A DNA stretch of 64,000 nt from Marichromatium purpuratum 984 (GCF_000224005.2 NZ_CP007031.1:2447001-2511000), one strand, 5' to 3'; counted from the stretch's first letter, positions 1 through 10,881 are shown. Translations and numbers: made by a program. Notes: a model not told the origin generated them from the sequence alone.

Positions 1-2
1 CC

Positions 3-3000
3 AGTTCCGGATCCAGCACCACGGTCACCATCAGCGGCTATCGCGACAATAACGAGGTGGTCGCCGGGGAGGTGGTCGATCTGACCACGGGCGACAGCAG
101 CGGCAACATCACCTACAGCTTCACGGCAACAGATGGCGGTACCAGTTACGGCACCCTGACCTTCGGCGCCGCCTTCGACCGGGTCGACGAGATCCGTTTT
201 TCGTTCTCCGCCACGTCGACCGTAGAGATCGACAACATCGCCATCGCCCAGGTCTCCTCCAACACCGCCCCGGTCACCACCCTGCCGGCGACCCCGAGCA
301 TCGCCGAGGACAGTAGCGCCAACGCCATCGGCGGTCTCTCGATCGCCGACGACGACAGCGACGACCAGAGCGTCACCCTCACCGCGAGCAACGGCACCAT
401 CGCCCTGACCGCCAACGGCGGCGCCACGGTGACCGACAACGACGGCAGCGACGGCACCCTCGCCTTCAACGGCACCCTCGCCCAGGTCAACGCCGCGCTC
501 GGCAACCTCACCTTCACCCCGAGCGCCGACTTCGCCGGCAACGCCAGCCTCCAGGTGCAGACCGACGACGGCAACGGCGGCAGCGACGACGACACCCTCA
601 GCATCACCGTCACCGCGGTCAACGACGCCCCAGGCTTCAGCGCCGGCGCCACCCTCGGCACGGTCGCCGAGGACAGCACCGACCCCGCCGGGGCGACGGT
701 GTCGAGCCTGATGGGCGCCGTCTTCACCGACACCGCCGACAGCGACGCCCTCGCCGGCATCGTGATCGGCGCCGACGCCGCCAATGGCCTCAGCGAGGGA
801 CGCTGGCAGTACTCGACCGACAACGGCTCGACCTGGTACGACGTCGGCACCGTCTCGACCAGTGCCGGACTGCTGCTCGACACCTCGGCCAAGCTGCGCT
901 TCGTACCGGTGGCCGACTACAACGCCAGCCCGGGCGCGCTCACCGTCTTCGCCGTCGACGACTCCTCGGCGACCACCTTCACCAGCGGCTCCACCCGGCA
1001 GACCTTCGACACCACCAGCGACGACGCCACCTCCAGGGTCTCGGCCAGCGGCGTCGCCCTGGGCACCTCGATCAGCGCCGTCAATGACGCCCCCACGGTC
1101 AGCGCGCCGGGCAGCGCGCTCGCCCATACCGAGGGCACCCCGCTGGCGATCCAGGGGACCGGTTTCAGTGTGAGCGACCCCGACGCCGCCGCCGGTACCC
1201 TCACCGCGACCCTCGCCGCCGCCGAGGGCACCCTGAGCGTCGCGGTCGGCGACTCCGGCGCGAGCATCAGCAGCGGCAACGGCAGCGGCACCGTCATCCT
1301 CACCGGCACGCTCGCCCAGCTCGACGCGCTGTTCACCGGCGGCGGGACCGGCACCATCGCCTACTCCGCCGTGGACGCCCCCAGCGCCTCGACCACCCTC
1401 ACCCTCACCGTCAACGACGGCGGCAACACCGGCAGCGACCCCGGCACCAGCGGCGACGGCGCGAGCGAGCAGGGCAGCAACAGCGTCACCATCGACATCA
1501 CCGCCACCAACGACGACCCCACGCTCACCGGCCTGCCGAGCGATCTCGACGTCAGCGAGGACACCGCCAGCAACCTCGACCTCTCGGCGGCGACCTTCGC
1601 CGATGCCGACGCCGGGGCCGGGCAGGTCACCCTCAGCCTCGGCGTCGACGCCGGCACCCTCGCCGCCAGCAGCGGCGGCGGGGTCGTCATCGGCGGCAGC
1701 GGCACCACCACCCTGACCCTGAGCGGTACCGCCGCCGCCATCGACAGCTATCTCGACACCGCGAGCAACATCCAGTACACCAGCGCCGCCGATGCCAACG
1801 GCAATGACGCCGCCACCCTCACGCTGAGCGCCAACGACGGCGGCAACACTGGCAGCGGCGGCGGCACCACCGTCGCCCTGGGGACGGCCAACCTCGACAT
1901 CGCCGACACCCCGGACATCACCTCGGCGACCTACGACGCCGCCACCGATCAACTGGTGGTCACCGGCAACGGCTTCGCCACCGGCGGCGGCGCCGGCGAC
2001 GACATCGACGTCTCCAGGCTCACCCTCACCGGCGAGGGCGGCGCGACCTACACCCTCGCCACCTCGGCCGACGTCGACATCGACTCCGCTACCCAGTTCA
2101 CCGTCGCCCTGAGCGGGATGGACGTCCCCAACGTCGAGGCCCTGCTCAACCAGGACGGCACCACCTCGGCGACCAGCACGACCAGCTATGCGCTCGCCGC
2201 CGACGACGACTTCAACACCCATGTGAGCGCCGGTGACACCAGTGACAGCGCCGGTGTCACCGTCAGCAACCATGCCGCGCCCGCGCTCAGCTCGGCGACC
2301 TACGACTGGTCGACCGGGGTGCTGACGCTGACCGGCACCAGCCTGGTGGTCGCCAGCGGCGCGACCAACGATATCGACGCCTCGACCATCACCCTCACCG
2401 GCAACGGCGGCGCGAGCCATACCCTCACCGACACCAGCGACGTCGAGGTCAGCTCGGCGACCACCGCCAACCTCACCCTCAGCGCCACCGACCAGCTCGC
2501 TGTCCGCGGCCTGCTCAACAAGGACGGCACCCAGGCCGGCGATACCACCACCTACAACATCGCCGTGGCCGATAACTGGGTCACCGGCGCGCCGACGGCC
2601 GCCGACATTGCCGACACCACCGGCAACGCGGTCACGGTCAGCAACGTCGCCGCACCGACCATCACCGCGGCGAGCTACGACGCCGACACCGGGGTGCTGA
2701 CGGTGACCGGGAGCAACTTCGTGGCCGCCAGCGGCGCGGCCAACGACGTCGATCTCTCGACGCTGACGATCACCGGCGGCAACGCGGCGAGCCACACCCT
2801 GACCACCGCCACCGATGTCGAGATCGACTCGGCCACCCAGTTCTCCGTCACCCTCTCGGGGACCGATCGCACCGCGGTCGCCGCCCTGCTCGACCAGCTC
2901 GGCACCAGCTCGAGCTTCGGCACCACCTACAATCTCGCCGCCGCCGACGACTGGCTCACCGGCGCCGACCCCGGCGCCGACATCAGCGATACCACCGGCA

Positions 3001-5660
3001 ACGCGATCACCGTGGCCGTGCTCCCCAAGCTCACCAGCGCCACCTATGACGCCGCCACCGGCACCCTGGTGGTCACCGGCACCAACATCCAGGCCAACGG
3101 CGGCGGCGCGGACATCGACGCCAGCGCCCTCACCCTCACCGGCGCGGGCGGGACGAGCTATACCCTGACCGACACCGCGGACGTCGAGCGCACCTCGGCC
3201 ACCCAGTTCACCCTGACGCTGAGCGCCACCGATCGCGCCGGGGTCGGACCGCTGCTCAACAGCAACGGCACCAGCTCGACCGGGGGCACGACCTACAACC
3301 TCGCCGCCGCCGATGACTGGAACACCGCGGTGAGCGCCGGCGACAGCAGCGATGCCACCGGCAACGGCCTCACCGTCAGCAATGTGCCGACCCCGACGCT
3401 GACCTCGGCGACCTATGACGCGAGCAACGGCACGCTGGTGGTCACCGGCAGCGGGCTGCTCGCCCGCGGCGGGGCGGCCAACGACATCGATGCCTCCCGG
3501 CTCGCGCTCGTCGGCGAGGGCGGCGCGAGCCATACCCTCACCGACACCGCAGACGTGGAGCTGACCTCGGCGACCGGCTTCACGCTGACGCTGAGCGCCA
3601 CCGATCGCGCCGCGGTCGGACCGCTGCTCAATCAGGACGGCACCAGCGCGACCGGGGGCACGACCTACAACCTCGCCGCCGCCGAGGACTGGGCCGCGGG
3701 CGCGGCGGCGGCGGTGACCGATGCCGATCTCACCGGCAACGCCGTCACCGTGGCCAATGTCCCGGCGCCGACCATCACCAGCGCCACCTACGACCCGACC
3801 AGCGGCCTCCTGGTGGTCACTGCCACCGGCCTGCCGAGTGCGGCCGGCGCGGCCAACGACATCGATCTGTCGCAGCTGACGTTCACCGGCGCCGGGGGCG
3901 CGACCCATACCCTCACCACCACCACGGATGTCGAGATCGATTCGGCCACGCGCTTCAGCGCCACCCTCGGCGGCACCGACAAGAGCGCGGTCGACGCCCT
4001 GCTCGACCAGGCCGGCACCCAGGCCGCCGATACCACCGTCTACAACCTCGCCGCCGCCGAGGACTGGGCCAGCGGCGCGGCGGCGGCGGTGACCATCGCC
4101 GATCTCACCGCCAACCCGATCACCGTCGCCGCCGTCAGCAGTGGCGGTGGCGGTGGCGGTTCGACCCCGGACACGGGCGATGACCTGTTCAGCGGCGACG
4201 ATGGTTCGACGATCGACGGTAGCGGCATCGACACCGGGCTCAACCCCACCACGGACTTCACCGACACCACCCTCGACGGCGCCCCGGTGACCACCGGCAC
4301 CACCACCGACCGTCGCACCGGCGAGAGTGTCGCGGTGGTGGTCAGCGACCCGACCGCCCCCGGCGAGCGCACCGACGTCGACCCGAGCAGCCCGGAGGTC
4401 GACATCCCGGTCGGGGGCGTGAAGGTGAGCAAGCCCGAGTCGCTCGGGCTGATCGCCACCAGCCGGGTGAGCACCGAGCGCAGCGCGCTCGAGACCCTCA
4501 CCGGCGGCGACGACGCCGATGCCGACCCCGAGGAGGCGGCCGGGCGCGCGGCGCTGATCGATTCGCTGGAGTCCCGCGCCACGGGCGGCGGCGTCGAGGT
4601 GGTGCAGGTCACCCCGGTGTGGCCGAGCGAGGGGGGCACGGGGGAGACCCCGCTGCGCCTGACCATCGACCTCGGCGACGGCAGCGGCACCGACGGGCGC
4701 CCGACCCTGGTGGTGGTCGACACCAGCGCGCTCTACGATGCCGCGGGCAACCCCCTCGGGCCGGTCGAGATCGTCGTCGCCGGCGCCGGCACCCTGGTGG
4801 TGCGCGGGCCCGGCAGCTTCCGCGGCGACGACGGCGACACCGGGGCGGACGTCGACATCGTCCAGGGCGACGGCAGCGCCCAGGTCCTCTTCTTCGGCCC
4901 CGACGACGACATCATCCGTGGCGGCGGCGGCGACGACATCGTCAGCTCGGCCGGCGGGCGTGACCGGCTCTTCGGCGATGGCGGCGACGACCGGCTCGAC
5001 GGCGGACTCGGCGCCGATATCCTCGTCGGCGGCAGCGGCAACGACCAGCTTGCTGGTGGCTTTGGCGCCGACACCGCCCAGGTCGCCGCCACCATGGCCG
5101 AGCTGACGCTGACGCGCGCGGCCGACGGCTCGGCCACCCTGCTCGGCCCCACCGGCACCGACACCCTCGGCGCCGATGTCGAGCTGCTGGTCAGCACCGC
5201 CGATGGCGCCATCACCCTGGTGCAGACCTTCTCGGCGGCGCGCCAGTTCACCGACGGCAACGCCTTCGACGCGAGCTTCTATCTCGCCGAGAACCCCGAT
5301 GTCGCCGAGGCCGTCGCCGCCGGCATCTTCGCCACCGCCGCGGATCACTTCCAGCAATGGGGCATGGCCGAGGGGCGCGCACCGCACGCGCTCTGGGACG
5401 GCGAGGACTACCTCGCCGACAACCCCGACGTCGCCGCCGCCGTCGCCGCCGGCACCTTCGCCTCGGCCCTCGAGCACTACTGGTCCTACGGCGCCGACGA
5501 GAACCGTGCGCCCGGCCCCTGGTTCGACACCGCCGCCTATCTCGCGGCCAACCCCGACGTCGCCGCAGCCGGGCTCGACGCCACCTCGCACTTCGTCCTC
5601 TGGGGCGCGGCCGAGGGACGACTCGGCACCGTTGCCGACACCGAGCTGCTGTTGACCTGA
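3..5660 (+). CDS. Giant RTX-type repeat protein, 5' end outside window
   Basis: The frame is open to the window edge, so the gene starts upstream; the GTG at 57 is only the first internal start-like codon. The visible part is about 1885 residues and very rich in D, G, T and A. It begins with cadherin/VCBS-like domains marked by VNDAP and TNDDP motifs (about residues 187, 343 and 488 counted from the GTG). Next come six tandem ~124-residue repeats beginning ITSATYDxxTGxLVVTG, then a linker, a short RTX block of GGxGxD nonapeptides (nt ~4916-5060), and three C-terminal repeats with a YLAxNPDVAxA core. RTX blocks bind calcium outside the cell and are typical of type I secretion substrates, so a large secreted or surface adhesin is likely. 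No secretion genes are adjacent. The product class is well supported; the specific role is unknown. Confidence 0.85.
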   Translation, partial: SSGSSTTVTISGYRDNNEVVAGEVVDLTTGDSSGNITYSFTATDGGTSYGTLTFGAAFDRVDEIRFSFSATSTVEIDNIAIAQVSSNTAPVTTLPATPSIAEDSSANAIGGLSIADDDSDDQSVTLTASNGTIALTANGGATVTDNDGSDGTLAFNGTLAQVNAALGNLTFTPSADFAGNASLQVQTDDGNGGSDDDTLSITVTAVNDAPGFSAGATLGTVAEDSTDPAGATVSSLMGAVFTDTADSDALAGIVIGADAANGLSEGRWQYSTDNGSTWYDVGTVSTSAGLLLDTSAKLRFVPVADYNASPGALTVFAVDDSSATTFTSGSTRQTFDTTSDDATSRVSASGVALGTSISAVNDAPTVSAPGSALAHTEGTPLAIQGTGFSVSDPDAAAGTLTATLAAAEGTLSVAVGDSGASISSGNGSGTVILTGTLAQLDALFTGGGTGTIAYSAVDAPSASTTLTLTVNDGGNTGSDPGTSGDGASEQGSNSVTIDITATNDDPTLTGLPSDLDVSEDTASNLDLSAATFADADAGAGQVTLSLGVDAGTLAASSGGGVVIGGSGTTTLTLSGTAAAIDSYLDTASNIQYTSAADANGNDAATLTLSANDGGNTGSGGGTTVALGTANLDIADTPDITSATYDAATDQLVVTGNGFATGGGAGDDIDVSRLTLTGEGGATYTLATSADVDIDSATQFTVALSGMDVPNVEALLNQDGTTSATSTTSYALAADDDFNTHVSAGDTSDSAGVTVSNHAAPALSSATYDWSTGVLTLTGTSLVVASGATNDIDASTITLTGNGGASHTLTDTSDVEVSSATTANLTLSATDQLAVRGLLNKDGTQAGDTTTYNIAVADNWVTGAPTAADIADTTGNAVTVSNVAAPTITAASYDADTGVLTVTGSNFVAASGAANDVDLSTLTITGGNAASHTLTTATDVEIDSATQFSVTLSGTDRTAVAALLDQLGTSSSFGTTYNLAAADDWLTGADPGADISDTTGNAITVAVLPKLTSATYDAATGTLVVTGTNIQANGGGADIDASALTLTGAGGTSYTLTDTADVERTSATQFTLTLSATDRAGVGPLLNSNGTSSTGGTTYNLAAADDWNTAVSAGDSSDATGNGLTVSNVPTPTLTSATYDASNGTLVVTGSGLLARGGAANDIDASRLALVGEGGASHTLTDTADVELTSATGFTLTLSATDRAAVGPLLNQDGTSATGGTTYNLAAAEDWAAGAAAAVTDADLTGNAVTVANVPAPTITSATYDPTSGLLVVTATGLPSAAGAANDIDLSQLTFTGAGGATHTLTTTTDVEIDSATRFSATLGGTDKSAVDALLDQAGTQAADTTVYNLAAAEDWASGAAAAVTIADLTANPITVAAVSSGGGGGGSTPDTGDDLFSGDDGSTIDGSGIDTGLNPTTDFTDTTLDGAPVTTGTTTDRRTGESVAVVVSDPTAPGERTDVDPSSPEVDIPVGGVKVSKPESLGLIATSRVSTERSALETLTGGDDADADPEEAAGRAALIDSLESRATGGGVEVVQVTPVWPSEGGTGETPLRLTIDLGDGSGTDGRPTLVVVDTSALYDAAGNPLGPVEIVVAGAGTLVVRGPGSFRGDDGDTGADVDIVQGDGSAQVLFFGPDDDIIRGGGGDDIVSSAGGRDRLFGDGGDDRLDGGLGADILVGGSGNDQLAGGFGADTAQVAATMAELTLTRAADGSATLLGPTGTDTLGADVELLVSTADGAITLVQTFSAARQFTDGNAFDASFYLAENPDVAEAVAAGIFATAADHFQQWGMAEGRAPHALWDGEDYLADNPDVAAAVAAGTFASALEHYWSYGADENRAPGPWFDTAAYLAANPDVAAAGLDATSHFVLWGAAEGRLGTVADTELLLT
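1914..4140 (+). repeat. Six tandem ~370-bp in-frame repeats
   Basis: Repeat starts lie near 1914, 2284, 2659, 3028, 3397 and 3772, a spacing of 369-375 bp (123-125 residues). Each unit opens with a (I/L)TSATYD motif, has a central VEIDSATQF-like segment and ends with NLAAADDW-like and TGNAVTV-like segments. They are diverged copies inside the RTX protein gene and look like Ig-like stalk modules. Confidence 0.85.
5266..5640 (+). repeat. Three C-terminal ~42-residue repeats
   Basis: Three units follow one another at the C-terminus of the RTX protein, each with a core close to YLAxNPDVAAAVAAG followed by H(F/Y)xxxGxxExR. They sit after the calcium-binding nonapeptides, where type I secretion substrates usually carry the secretion signal. 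I infer a C-terminal structural module but know no proven function for it. Confidence 0.7.
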
Positions 5661-5685
5661 ATCGCATGCGCTCGAGCATCAGCCT

Positions 5686-5703
5686 CATGCCCTCGAGGGC
5701 ATG
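5686..5703. terminator. 18-bp perfect palindrome after the RTX gene
   Basis: CATGCCCTCGAGGGCATG is a perfect palindrome starting 26 bp after the RTX stop codon, able to fold as a 7-bp stem with a TCGA loop. No T-run follows, so it is at best a weak or factor-assisted terminator for the RTX gene and the convergent lptF. Confidence 0.4.
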
Positions 5704-5782
5704 GGGCGGTGTCCGCAACGCAGACGCGCGCGCTCGGAGCACTCGAAGGAGGATGGCAGGCCGGGAATCGCGCGCGCGCAGA

Positions 5783-6889
5783 TCAGCGCGGCGCGCGGCG
5801 CCAGCGCCCGAACACCCGACGCGCCCACAGGCTGTCGGGGAGCAGCGCGAGATAGACGACGGCGAGGATCAGCAGCTGATACCACTGACTGGTCAGCCAC
5901 AGCGGGGTGACGCCGTCCTCGAGCCAGCCCTCGGCGAGACGCTGAAAATTGAAGAAGCTGAAATAGGCGAGGAAGGCGAGCGCCAGGCGTCCAGTCGAAC
6001 TCTGACGCGGCGAGACCGCCACCAGTGGGATCGCCAGCACCGCCAGGGTGAAGATCGCCAGCGGCGCGCCCAGACGGTGCTCGAACTCGACCCGATCGGC
6101 CAGGTCGGTGGCGACGCGCAACTCCGAGGTCGGGACCGTCGAGCGCTTGCCGCGCGCGCGCGCAGCGCGCTCTTTGGCGCGGATACGGATCTCGTAGGCA
6201 TCGAAGTCGCCGATCATGAAGGCCGCCTCTCCGGGGTTGCCGTCGAAGCGATAGCCACTGGTGAGGGTGACCAGATGGTCGCCGCTGACCTCCTCGAGCC
6301 GGTGCACCCCACCCTCGCTGACCACCATGCGGTTGGTGCCACCGCGCCGATCGAGCAGGAAGACGTCACCGAGCGAGCGATGGCGGTCGATCGCGCCGAT
6401 ATAGACCACCACATCGCCCTCTTCCTCGACATAGAAGCGTCCCGGCTGCAGCCCGGCGATCTGCGCCGCCTGCTCCTTCTGCTGCATGCGGATGTCCTGG
6501 ATGCCGGTGGCCGCCCAGGGTTGGAGCACCAGGGCGAACCAGGCGGTGAGCGCAGCGACCGGAACGGCGAGCAGCAGCAGCGCGCGATAGGTGCGCGAGG
6601 GACCGAGCCCGCAGGCGTGCATGGCGATCAGCTCGCTGTCGCGCGCCAAGCGGCTGAGGGTGACCAGCGCGGCGAGGAAGAAGGCCGGGGGCAACAGGCT
6701 GGAGGCATCGCGCACCAGCTGATAGCCGAGGAAGCGGAACACCAGGGTCACGCTCAGCGCGCCGACGTTGACCTCCTCGAAGGTGCGCAGCAACAACATG
6801 CTGGCGACGATCAACGCGAGCGTCAGCACGATGGCCAGGAAGACCTTGGTCACCTCGCGCAGCACATAGCGATCGACGATTCCGAGCAT
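5783..6889 (-). CDS. lptF: LPS export permease LptF
   Basis: A 368-residue inner-membrane protein with the YjgP/YjgQ family layout: N-terminal membrane segments beginning MLGIVDRYVLREV, a periplasmic beta-jellyroll-like middle region (about 130-270), and C-terminal membrane segments. In the family, LptF pairs with LptG in the LptB2FG ABC transporter that extracts lipopolysaccharide from the inner membrane. The length fits (E. coli LptF is 366). No lptG is adjacent, although the two genes are often neighbours, so the partner must lie elsewhere. LptF rather than LptG is judged from the N-terminus and length. Confidence 0.85.
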   Translation of the reverse strand: MLGIVDRYVLREVTKVFLAIVLTLALIVASMLLLRTFEEVNVGALSVTLVFRFLGYQLVRDASSLLPPAFFLAALVTLSRLARDSELIAMHACGLGPSRTYRALLLLAVPVAALTAWFALVLQPWAATGIQDIRMQQKEQAAQIAGLQPGRFYVEEEGDVVVYIGAIDRHRSLGDVFLLDRRGGTNRMVVSEGGVHRLEEVSGDHLVTLTSGYRFDGNPGEAAFMIGDFDAYEIRIRAKERAARARGKRSTVPTSELRVATDLADRVEFEHRLGAPLAIFTLAVLAIPLVAVSPRQSSTGRLALAFLAYFSFFNFQRLAEGWLEDGVTPLWLTSQWYQLLILAVVYLALLPDSLWARRVFGRWRRAPR

Positions 6890-6977
6890 GGCGTTTCCGT
6901 TACCCGAGCGGTGTCATTCTGACACGCGCGGGCCGATCGCCGCCATCGGCGACCGACCCCGGTGATCGAGGAGGCGC

Positions 6978-7316
6978 TCAGGCCTTGCGCAGATAGCAGG
7001 CCTTGAGCATCAGGTTGCCGAGATCGGTCTTGCAGTCGACCTCGTGGTCGCCGTCGACCAGGCGGATGTTCTTGATCTTGGTGCCGACCTTCAGCGGCGA
7101 GGAGCTGCCCTTGACCTTGAGGTCCTTGATCACCACCACGGTATCGCCGTCGGCGAGCAGGTTGCCGTTGGCGTCGCGCACCCCGGCCTCGGCCTGCTCC
7201 TCCGTCTCCTCCTCATGCATCGACCACTCGTGGGCGCAATCGGGACAGATGTAGAGCATGCCGTCGGAATAGGTGTTCTCGCTCTCACACCGAGGGCAAC
7301 GCGGGTAATCGGACAT
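6978..7316 (-). CDS. yjdM: PhnA/YjdM family zinc-ribbon protein
   Basis: 112 residues starting [10 protein letters not shown]. The N-terminal zinc ribbon has CPRC and CPDC pairs (about residues 7-27), followed by the conserved small beta domain with [15 protein letters not shown]. This matches the PhnA/YjdM family in length and motif order; the old link to alkylphosphonate use is not established as an enzymatic activity. The ATG at 7316 was chosen because the upstream extension is low-complexity and lacks family similarity. It appears to be a single-gene unit. Confidence 0.9.
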   Translation of the reverse strand: MSDYPRCPRCESENTYSDGMLYICPDCAHEWSMHEEETEEQAEAGVRDANGNLLADGDTVVVIKDLKVKGSSSPLKVGTKIKNIRLVDGDHEVDCKTDLGNLMLKACYLRKA

Positions 7317-7422
7317 GGTGAATTCCTGACTGGATCGATGGGAAGCCGAGCACGGTAGTGGGTCGGCGCGGCTTTGACAAGGGGATGACAGGCCCCGCCG
7401 CGAGCGGCGGGGCCTGTCGCGC

Positions 7423-10062
7423 TCACTCCTCGAGCGCCTTGGCCGCGACCTCGTAGACGTCGCGCGAGAGCGCTTCGGCGGCGAGCACGCGCTCGATCTC
7501 GGCACGCATCAGCGCCTGGCGAGCGGCATCGAAGCGCCGCCAGCGCACCAGCGCGCGCATCAGCCGCGCGGCGACCTGGGGGTTGAGCGGATCGAGTTCG
7601 AGCACGCGATCGGCGAGGAAGCGATAGCCGCTGCCGTCGGCGGCGTGGAAGCGCACCGGGTTGGCGTTGCAGAAGGCGCCGATCAGGCTGCGCACACGAT
7701 TGGGGTTGCGCAGCGAGAAGTCGGGGTCGCGCATCAGCCGCTCGACCCGCGCCAGGGTATCGGGCCGTGGGCTGGTGGCCTGGACGCTGAACCACTTGTC
7801 GAGCACCAGCGGCTCGCCCGACCAGCGGGTGTGGAAGCTGCTCAGCGCCTCCAGTCCGGCCTCGCCGCCATGGTCGACCAGCAGGCGCAGCGCGCTGATG
7901 CAGTCGGTCATGTTGCGCGCAGCCTCGAACTGAGCGATGCAGCGCGCCAGCCCCTCGGCGTCGCCGGCGGCGAGCAGATAGCCCAGGGCGCGGTTCTTCA
8001 GCGCCCGCGCACCGATCGCCTCGGGGGTGAGGCGATAGGGGCCGGCGTCGTCATGCGCGGCGTGGACCGCCAGCAGCTGATCGCGCAACCGCGCGCCGAT
8101 GGCCCGCTCCAGGGTACAACGGGCGCGATGGATACCGTCGACGTCGACCACCGCCAGCTGATCGCCGAGATAGGACTCGGCGGGCAGGGTCAGCACCTCG
8201 GCGAGCAGCGCCGGATCGCCGGCGCGATCGTCGAGCGCCTGGGCGAAGGCGGCGAAGAAGGACTCGGGGATCACCGCGGCGGGATCCTCGACCAACCGCA
8301 GCAGCAACCGCTGCATCAGCGTCTGGGCCGCATCCCAGCGGTTGAAGCCGTCGCCGTCGTGGGCCATCAGGAACATCAGCTCGACATCGCTGTAGTCGAA
8401 GCGCAGCCGTACCGGAGCGCTGAATCCGCGCAGCAGCGAGGGCACCGGCGGCTCGGGGACATCGACGAAGGTGAAGCACTGCTCGGCCTCGCGCAGCTCC
8501 AGCACCCGGGTACCGGCGGGCGCCGCCTCGTCCTCACCGTCGAGACGCAGCGCCAGCTCGCGCCCCTCGGCATCGAGCAGCGCCAGGGCCAGCGGCAGGT
8601 GCAGCGGCGCCTTCTCCGGCTGACCCGGGGTCGACGGGGTGTGCTGACGCACCCGCAGCCGATAGGTCGCCGATTCGGCGTCGTGATGACCCTCGATCTC
8701 GAGCACCGGGGTGCCGGCCTGGCTGTACCAGCGACGGAACTGACCGAGATCGCAGCCGCTGGCGTCCTCCATGCAGCGCACGAAATCGTCCGTGGTCACC
8801 GCCTGGCCGTCGTGGCGCTCGAAATAGAGATCGGTGGCGCGCCGGAAGCGCTCGGGACCGAGCAGCGCGGCCTGCATCCGTACCAGCTCGGCGCCTTTCT
8901 CGTAGACGGTGACGGTGTAGAAGTTGTTGATCTCGATATAGGACTCGGGGCGCACCGGGTGGGCCATGGGGCTGGCGTCCTCGGCGAACTGGTGGGCGCG
9001 CAGCAGGCGCACGTCGGCGATGCGCTTGACCCCGCGCGAGCCCATGTCGGCGGAGAACTCCTGGTCGCGATAGACGGTGAAGCCCTCCTTGAGACTGAGC
9101 TGAAACCAGTCGCGACAGGTGATGCGGTTGCCGGTCCAGTTGTGGAAATACTCGTGGGCGATCACCCCCTCGATGCCCTGGAAGTCCTGGTCGGTGGCGG
9201 TGTCGGGACGGGCGAGCACGTACTTGTCGTTGAAGACGTTGAGCCCCTTGTTCTCCATCGCGCCCATGTTGAAGTGGCTGACGGCGACGATCATGAAGAT
9301 GTCGAGGTCGTACTCACGCCCGTAGCGCGCCTCGTCCCAGCGCATCGACTGCTTGAGCGAGCGCATCGCGTGGTCGCACTTGTCGAGGTTGTGCGGCTCG
9401 ACATAGATGCGCAGCGCCACCTCGCGCCCGGAGGCGGTGGTGAAGCGGTCCTCGACCGCGCGCAGGTCGCCGGCGATGAGCGCGAACAGATAGCAGGGCT
9501 TGGGGAAGGGATCGACCCAGCGCGCCAGCTGGCGACCGTCGTCGAGGGTGCGCTGCTCGGCCGGGTTGCCGTTGGCGAGCAGCACCGGGTAGCGCTCGGT
9601 ATCGGCGATCAGCGTGGTGGTGAAGCGTGCCATCACGTCGGGGCGATCGAGGAAGTAGGTGATCCGACGGAAGCCCTCGGCCTCGCACTGGGTGCAAAGC
9701 ATGTCGCCGGACTGGTAGAGCCCCTCGAGCGCGGTGTTCTGGCTCGGGCTGATCGTCACCCGGGTGGTGAGGGTGAAGCGGTCGGGGACGCGGTGAATGA
9801 TCAGCGACTCGGACTCGACCCGATACTCCGCCGGGGTCAGCAGCTGGTCGTCGATGGCCACCGACTCGAGTTCGAGCTGTTCGCCGTCGAGCCGCAGGTC
9901 GCCGTCGCCGCGGGTGGCGGCGGGGTTGCGACGCAGCGCCAGACGCGCCTCGACCCGGGTCCGGTCGGCGTCGAGTTCGAAGCACAGATCGACGGTCTCG
10001 ATCAGGAACTCGGGTGGACGATAATCCTTGAGATGGACAGGGTGCGGGTTGTTACGATACAT
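7423..10062 (-). CDS. pepN: Aminopeptidase N (M1 family)
   Basis: 879 residues. It carries the M1 exopeptidase motif GAMEN and the zinc site HEYFHNW (HExxH) with the downstream glutamate in [13 protein letters not shown]. The N-terminal beta domain, thermolysin-like domain and long C-terminal helical domain match gammaproteobacterial PepN (870 in E. coli). The ATG at 10062 gives an N-terminus ([19 protein letters not shown]) that aligns with the family; the upstream open frame does not. It is a cytosolic enzyme removing N-terminal residues from peptides. It is divergent from grxC across 147 bp. Confidence 0.95.
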   Translation of the reverse strand: MYRNNPHPVHLKDYRPPEFLIETVDLCFELDADRTRVEARLALRRNPAATRGDGDLRLDGEQLELESVAIDDQLLTPAEYRVESESLIIHRVPDRFTLTTRVTISPSQNTALEGLYQSGDMLCTQCEAEGFRRITYFLDRPDVMARFTTTLIADTERYPVLLANGNPAEQRTLDDGRQLARWVDPFPKPCYLFALIAGDLRAVEDRFTTASGREVALRIYVEPHNLDKCDHAMRSLKQSMRWDEARYGREYDLDIFMIVAVSHFNMGAMENKGLNVFNDKYVLARPDTATDQDFQGIEGVIAHEYFHNWTGNRITCRDWFQLSLKEGFTVYRDQEFSADMGSRGVKRIADVRLLRAHQFAEDASPMAHPVRPESYIEINNFYTVTVYEKGAELVRMQAALLGPERFRRATDLYFERHDGQAVTTDDFVRCMEDASGCDLGQFRRWYSQAGTPVLEIEGHHDAESATYRLRVRQHTPSTPGQPEKAPLHLPLALALLDAEGRELALRLDGEDEAAPAGTRVLELREAEQCFTFVDVPEPPVPSLLRGFSAPVRLRFDYSDVELMFLMAHDGDGFNRWDAAQTLMQRLLLRLVEDPAAVIPESFFAAFAQALDDRAGDPALLAEVLTLPAESYLGDQLAVVDVDGIHRARCTLERAIGARLRDQLLAVHAAHDDAGPYRLTPEAIGARALKNRALGYLLAAGDAEGLARCIAQFEAARNMTDCISALRLLVDHGGEAGLEALSSFHTRWSGEPLVLDKWFSVQATSPRPDTLARVERLMRDPDFSLRNPNRVRSLIGAFCNANPVRFHAADGSGYRFLADRVLELDPLNPQVAARLMRALVRWRRFDAARQALMRAEIERVLAAEALSRDVYEVAAKALEE

Positions 10063-10209
10063 GATGATCCTGATGACGAGTCGACGAGACGGCGGCGGGA
10101 GACCGCCTGCCTTGCTGCTGCTTGAACCTTTCCGGCGGATCGGCGCGATTTCAACCGCCGGGCGCATTCATCGACATGTTACTACCCGAGCCATCGACAG
10201 AGCGAAACC

Positions 10210-10464
10210 ATGCCCCGAGTCACCCTCTACACCACCCAGACCTGTCCCTACTGCATCCGTGCCCGCCGCCTGCTCGAGCGCAAGGGCGTCGCCTACGAGG
10301 AGATCGACATCAACGACGACCCGGCACAGCGCGCGGTGATGATCGAGCGCAGCGGTCGCCACACGGTGCCGCAGATCTTCATCGGCGAGCGTCATATCGG
10401 CGGCTATGACGACATGGCCGAACTCGACGTCTGCGGCGACCTCGATCCGCTGCTGGCGGCATGA
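10210..10464 (+). CDS. grxC: Glutaredoxin 3 (GrxC-type)
   Basis: 84 residues with the dithiol active site CPYC (residues 12-15), the TVPQIF cis-proline motif and the GGYDD glutathione-binding stretch. It reduces protein disulfides or mixed glutathione disulfides in the cytosol. Its stop overlaps the hslR start (ATGA), so the two are probably cotranslated. Confidence 0.93.
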   Translation: MPRVTLYTTQTCPYCIRARRLLERKGVAYEEIDINDDPAQRAVMIERSGRHTVPQIFIGERHIGGYDDMAELDVCGDLDPLLAA

Positions 10465-10874
10465 GCGCCGGCGACGCCCGGGCGCTCGACAGCCTGCGAC
10501 TCGACAAGTGGCTGTGGGCGGCGCGCTTTTTCAAGACCCGCCAGCTCGCCGTCGAGGCGATCAACGGCGGCAAGGTCCATGTCGAGGGGCAGCGCGCCAA
10601 GCCCGGACGCACCATCCGTCCCGGCAACCGGCTGGAAATCCACAAGGGCGCCCTGACCTGGGAGATCGAGGTGGTGGCGATCGATCGTCAGCGTCGTGGC
10701 GCGACCGAGGCCGCCACCCTCTATGTCGAGGATGAGGCCAGCCGGCTGCGCCGTCAGGCGCTGGTGCACGAACGGCGCGAGCGCGGCGAGACCCACGACC
10801 GGCGCGGGCGCCCCACCAAGCGCGACCGACGGCAGATCCACCGCTTCACCGACCCGACCCACGGGCAGGAGTGA
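10461..10874 (+). CDS. hslR: Hsp15-like S4-domain ribosome rescue protein
   Basis: 137 residues. An S4 RNA-binding domain occupies the N-terminus (LRLDKWLWAARFFKTR, then GGKVHVEGQRAKPGR), followed by a basic C-terminal tail. This matches Hsp15/HslR, which binds 50S subunits carrying stalled nascent chains. It overlaps grxC by four bases. Confidence 0.92.
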   Translation: MSAGDARALDSLRLDKWLWAARFFKTRQLAVEAINGGKVHVEGQRAKPGRTIRPGNRLEIHKGALTWEIEVVAIDRQRRGATEAATLYVEDEASRLRRQALVHERRERGETHDRRGRPTKRDRRQIHRFTDPTHGQE

Positions 10875-10881
10875 GCAACGT

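Noticed and set aside
7645-10125. Long plus-strand open frame antisense to pepN
   Set aside because: It is a high-GC shadow frame; the minus strand has a complete M1 peptidase with all motifs. The same applies to the long antisense frames over hrpA, dsrL, dsrK, dsrN and the glucan synthase.
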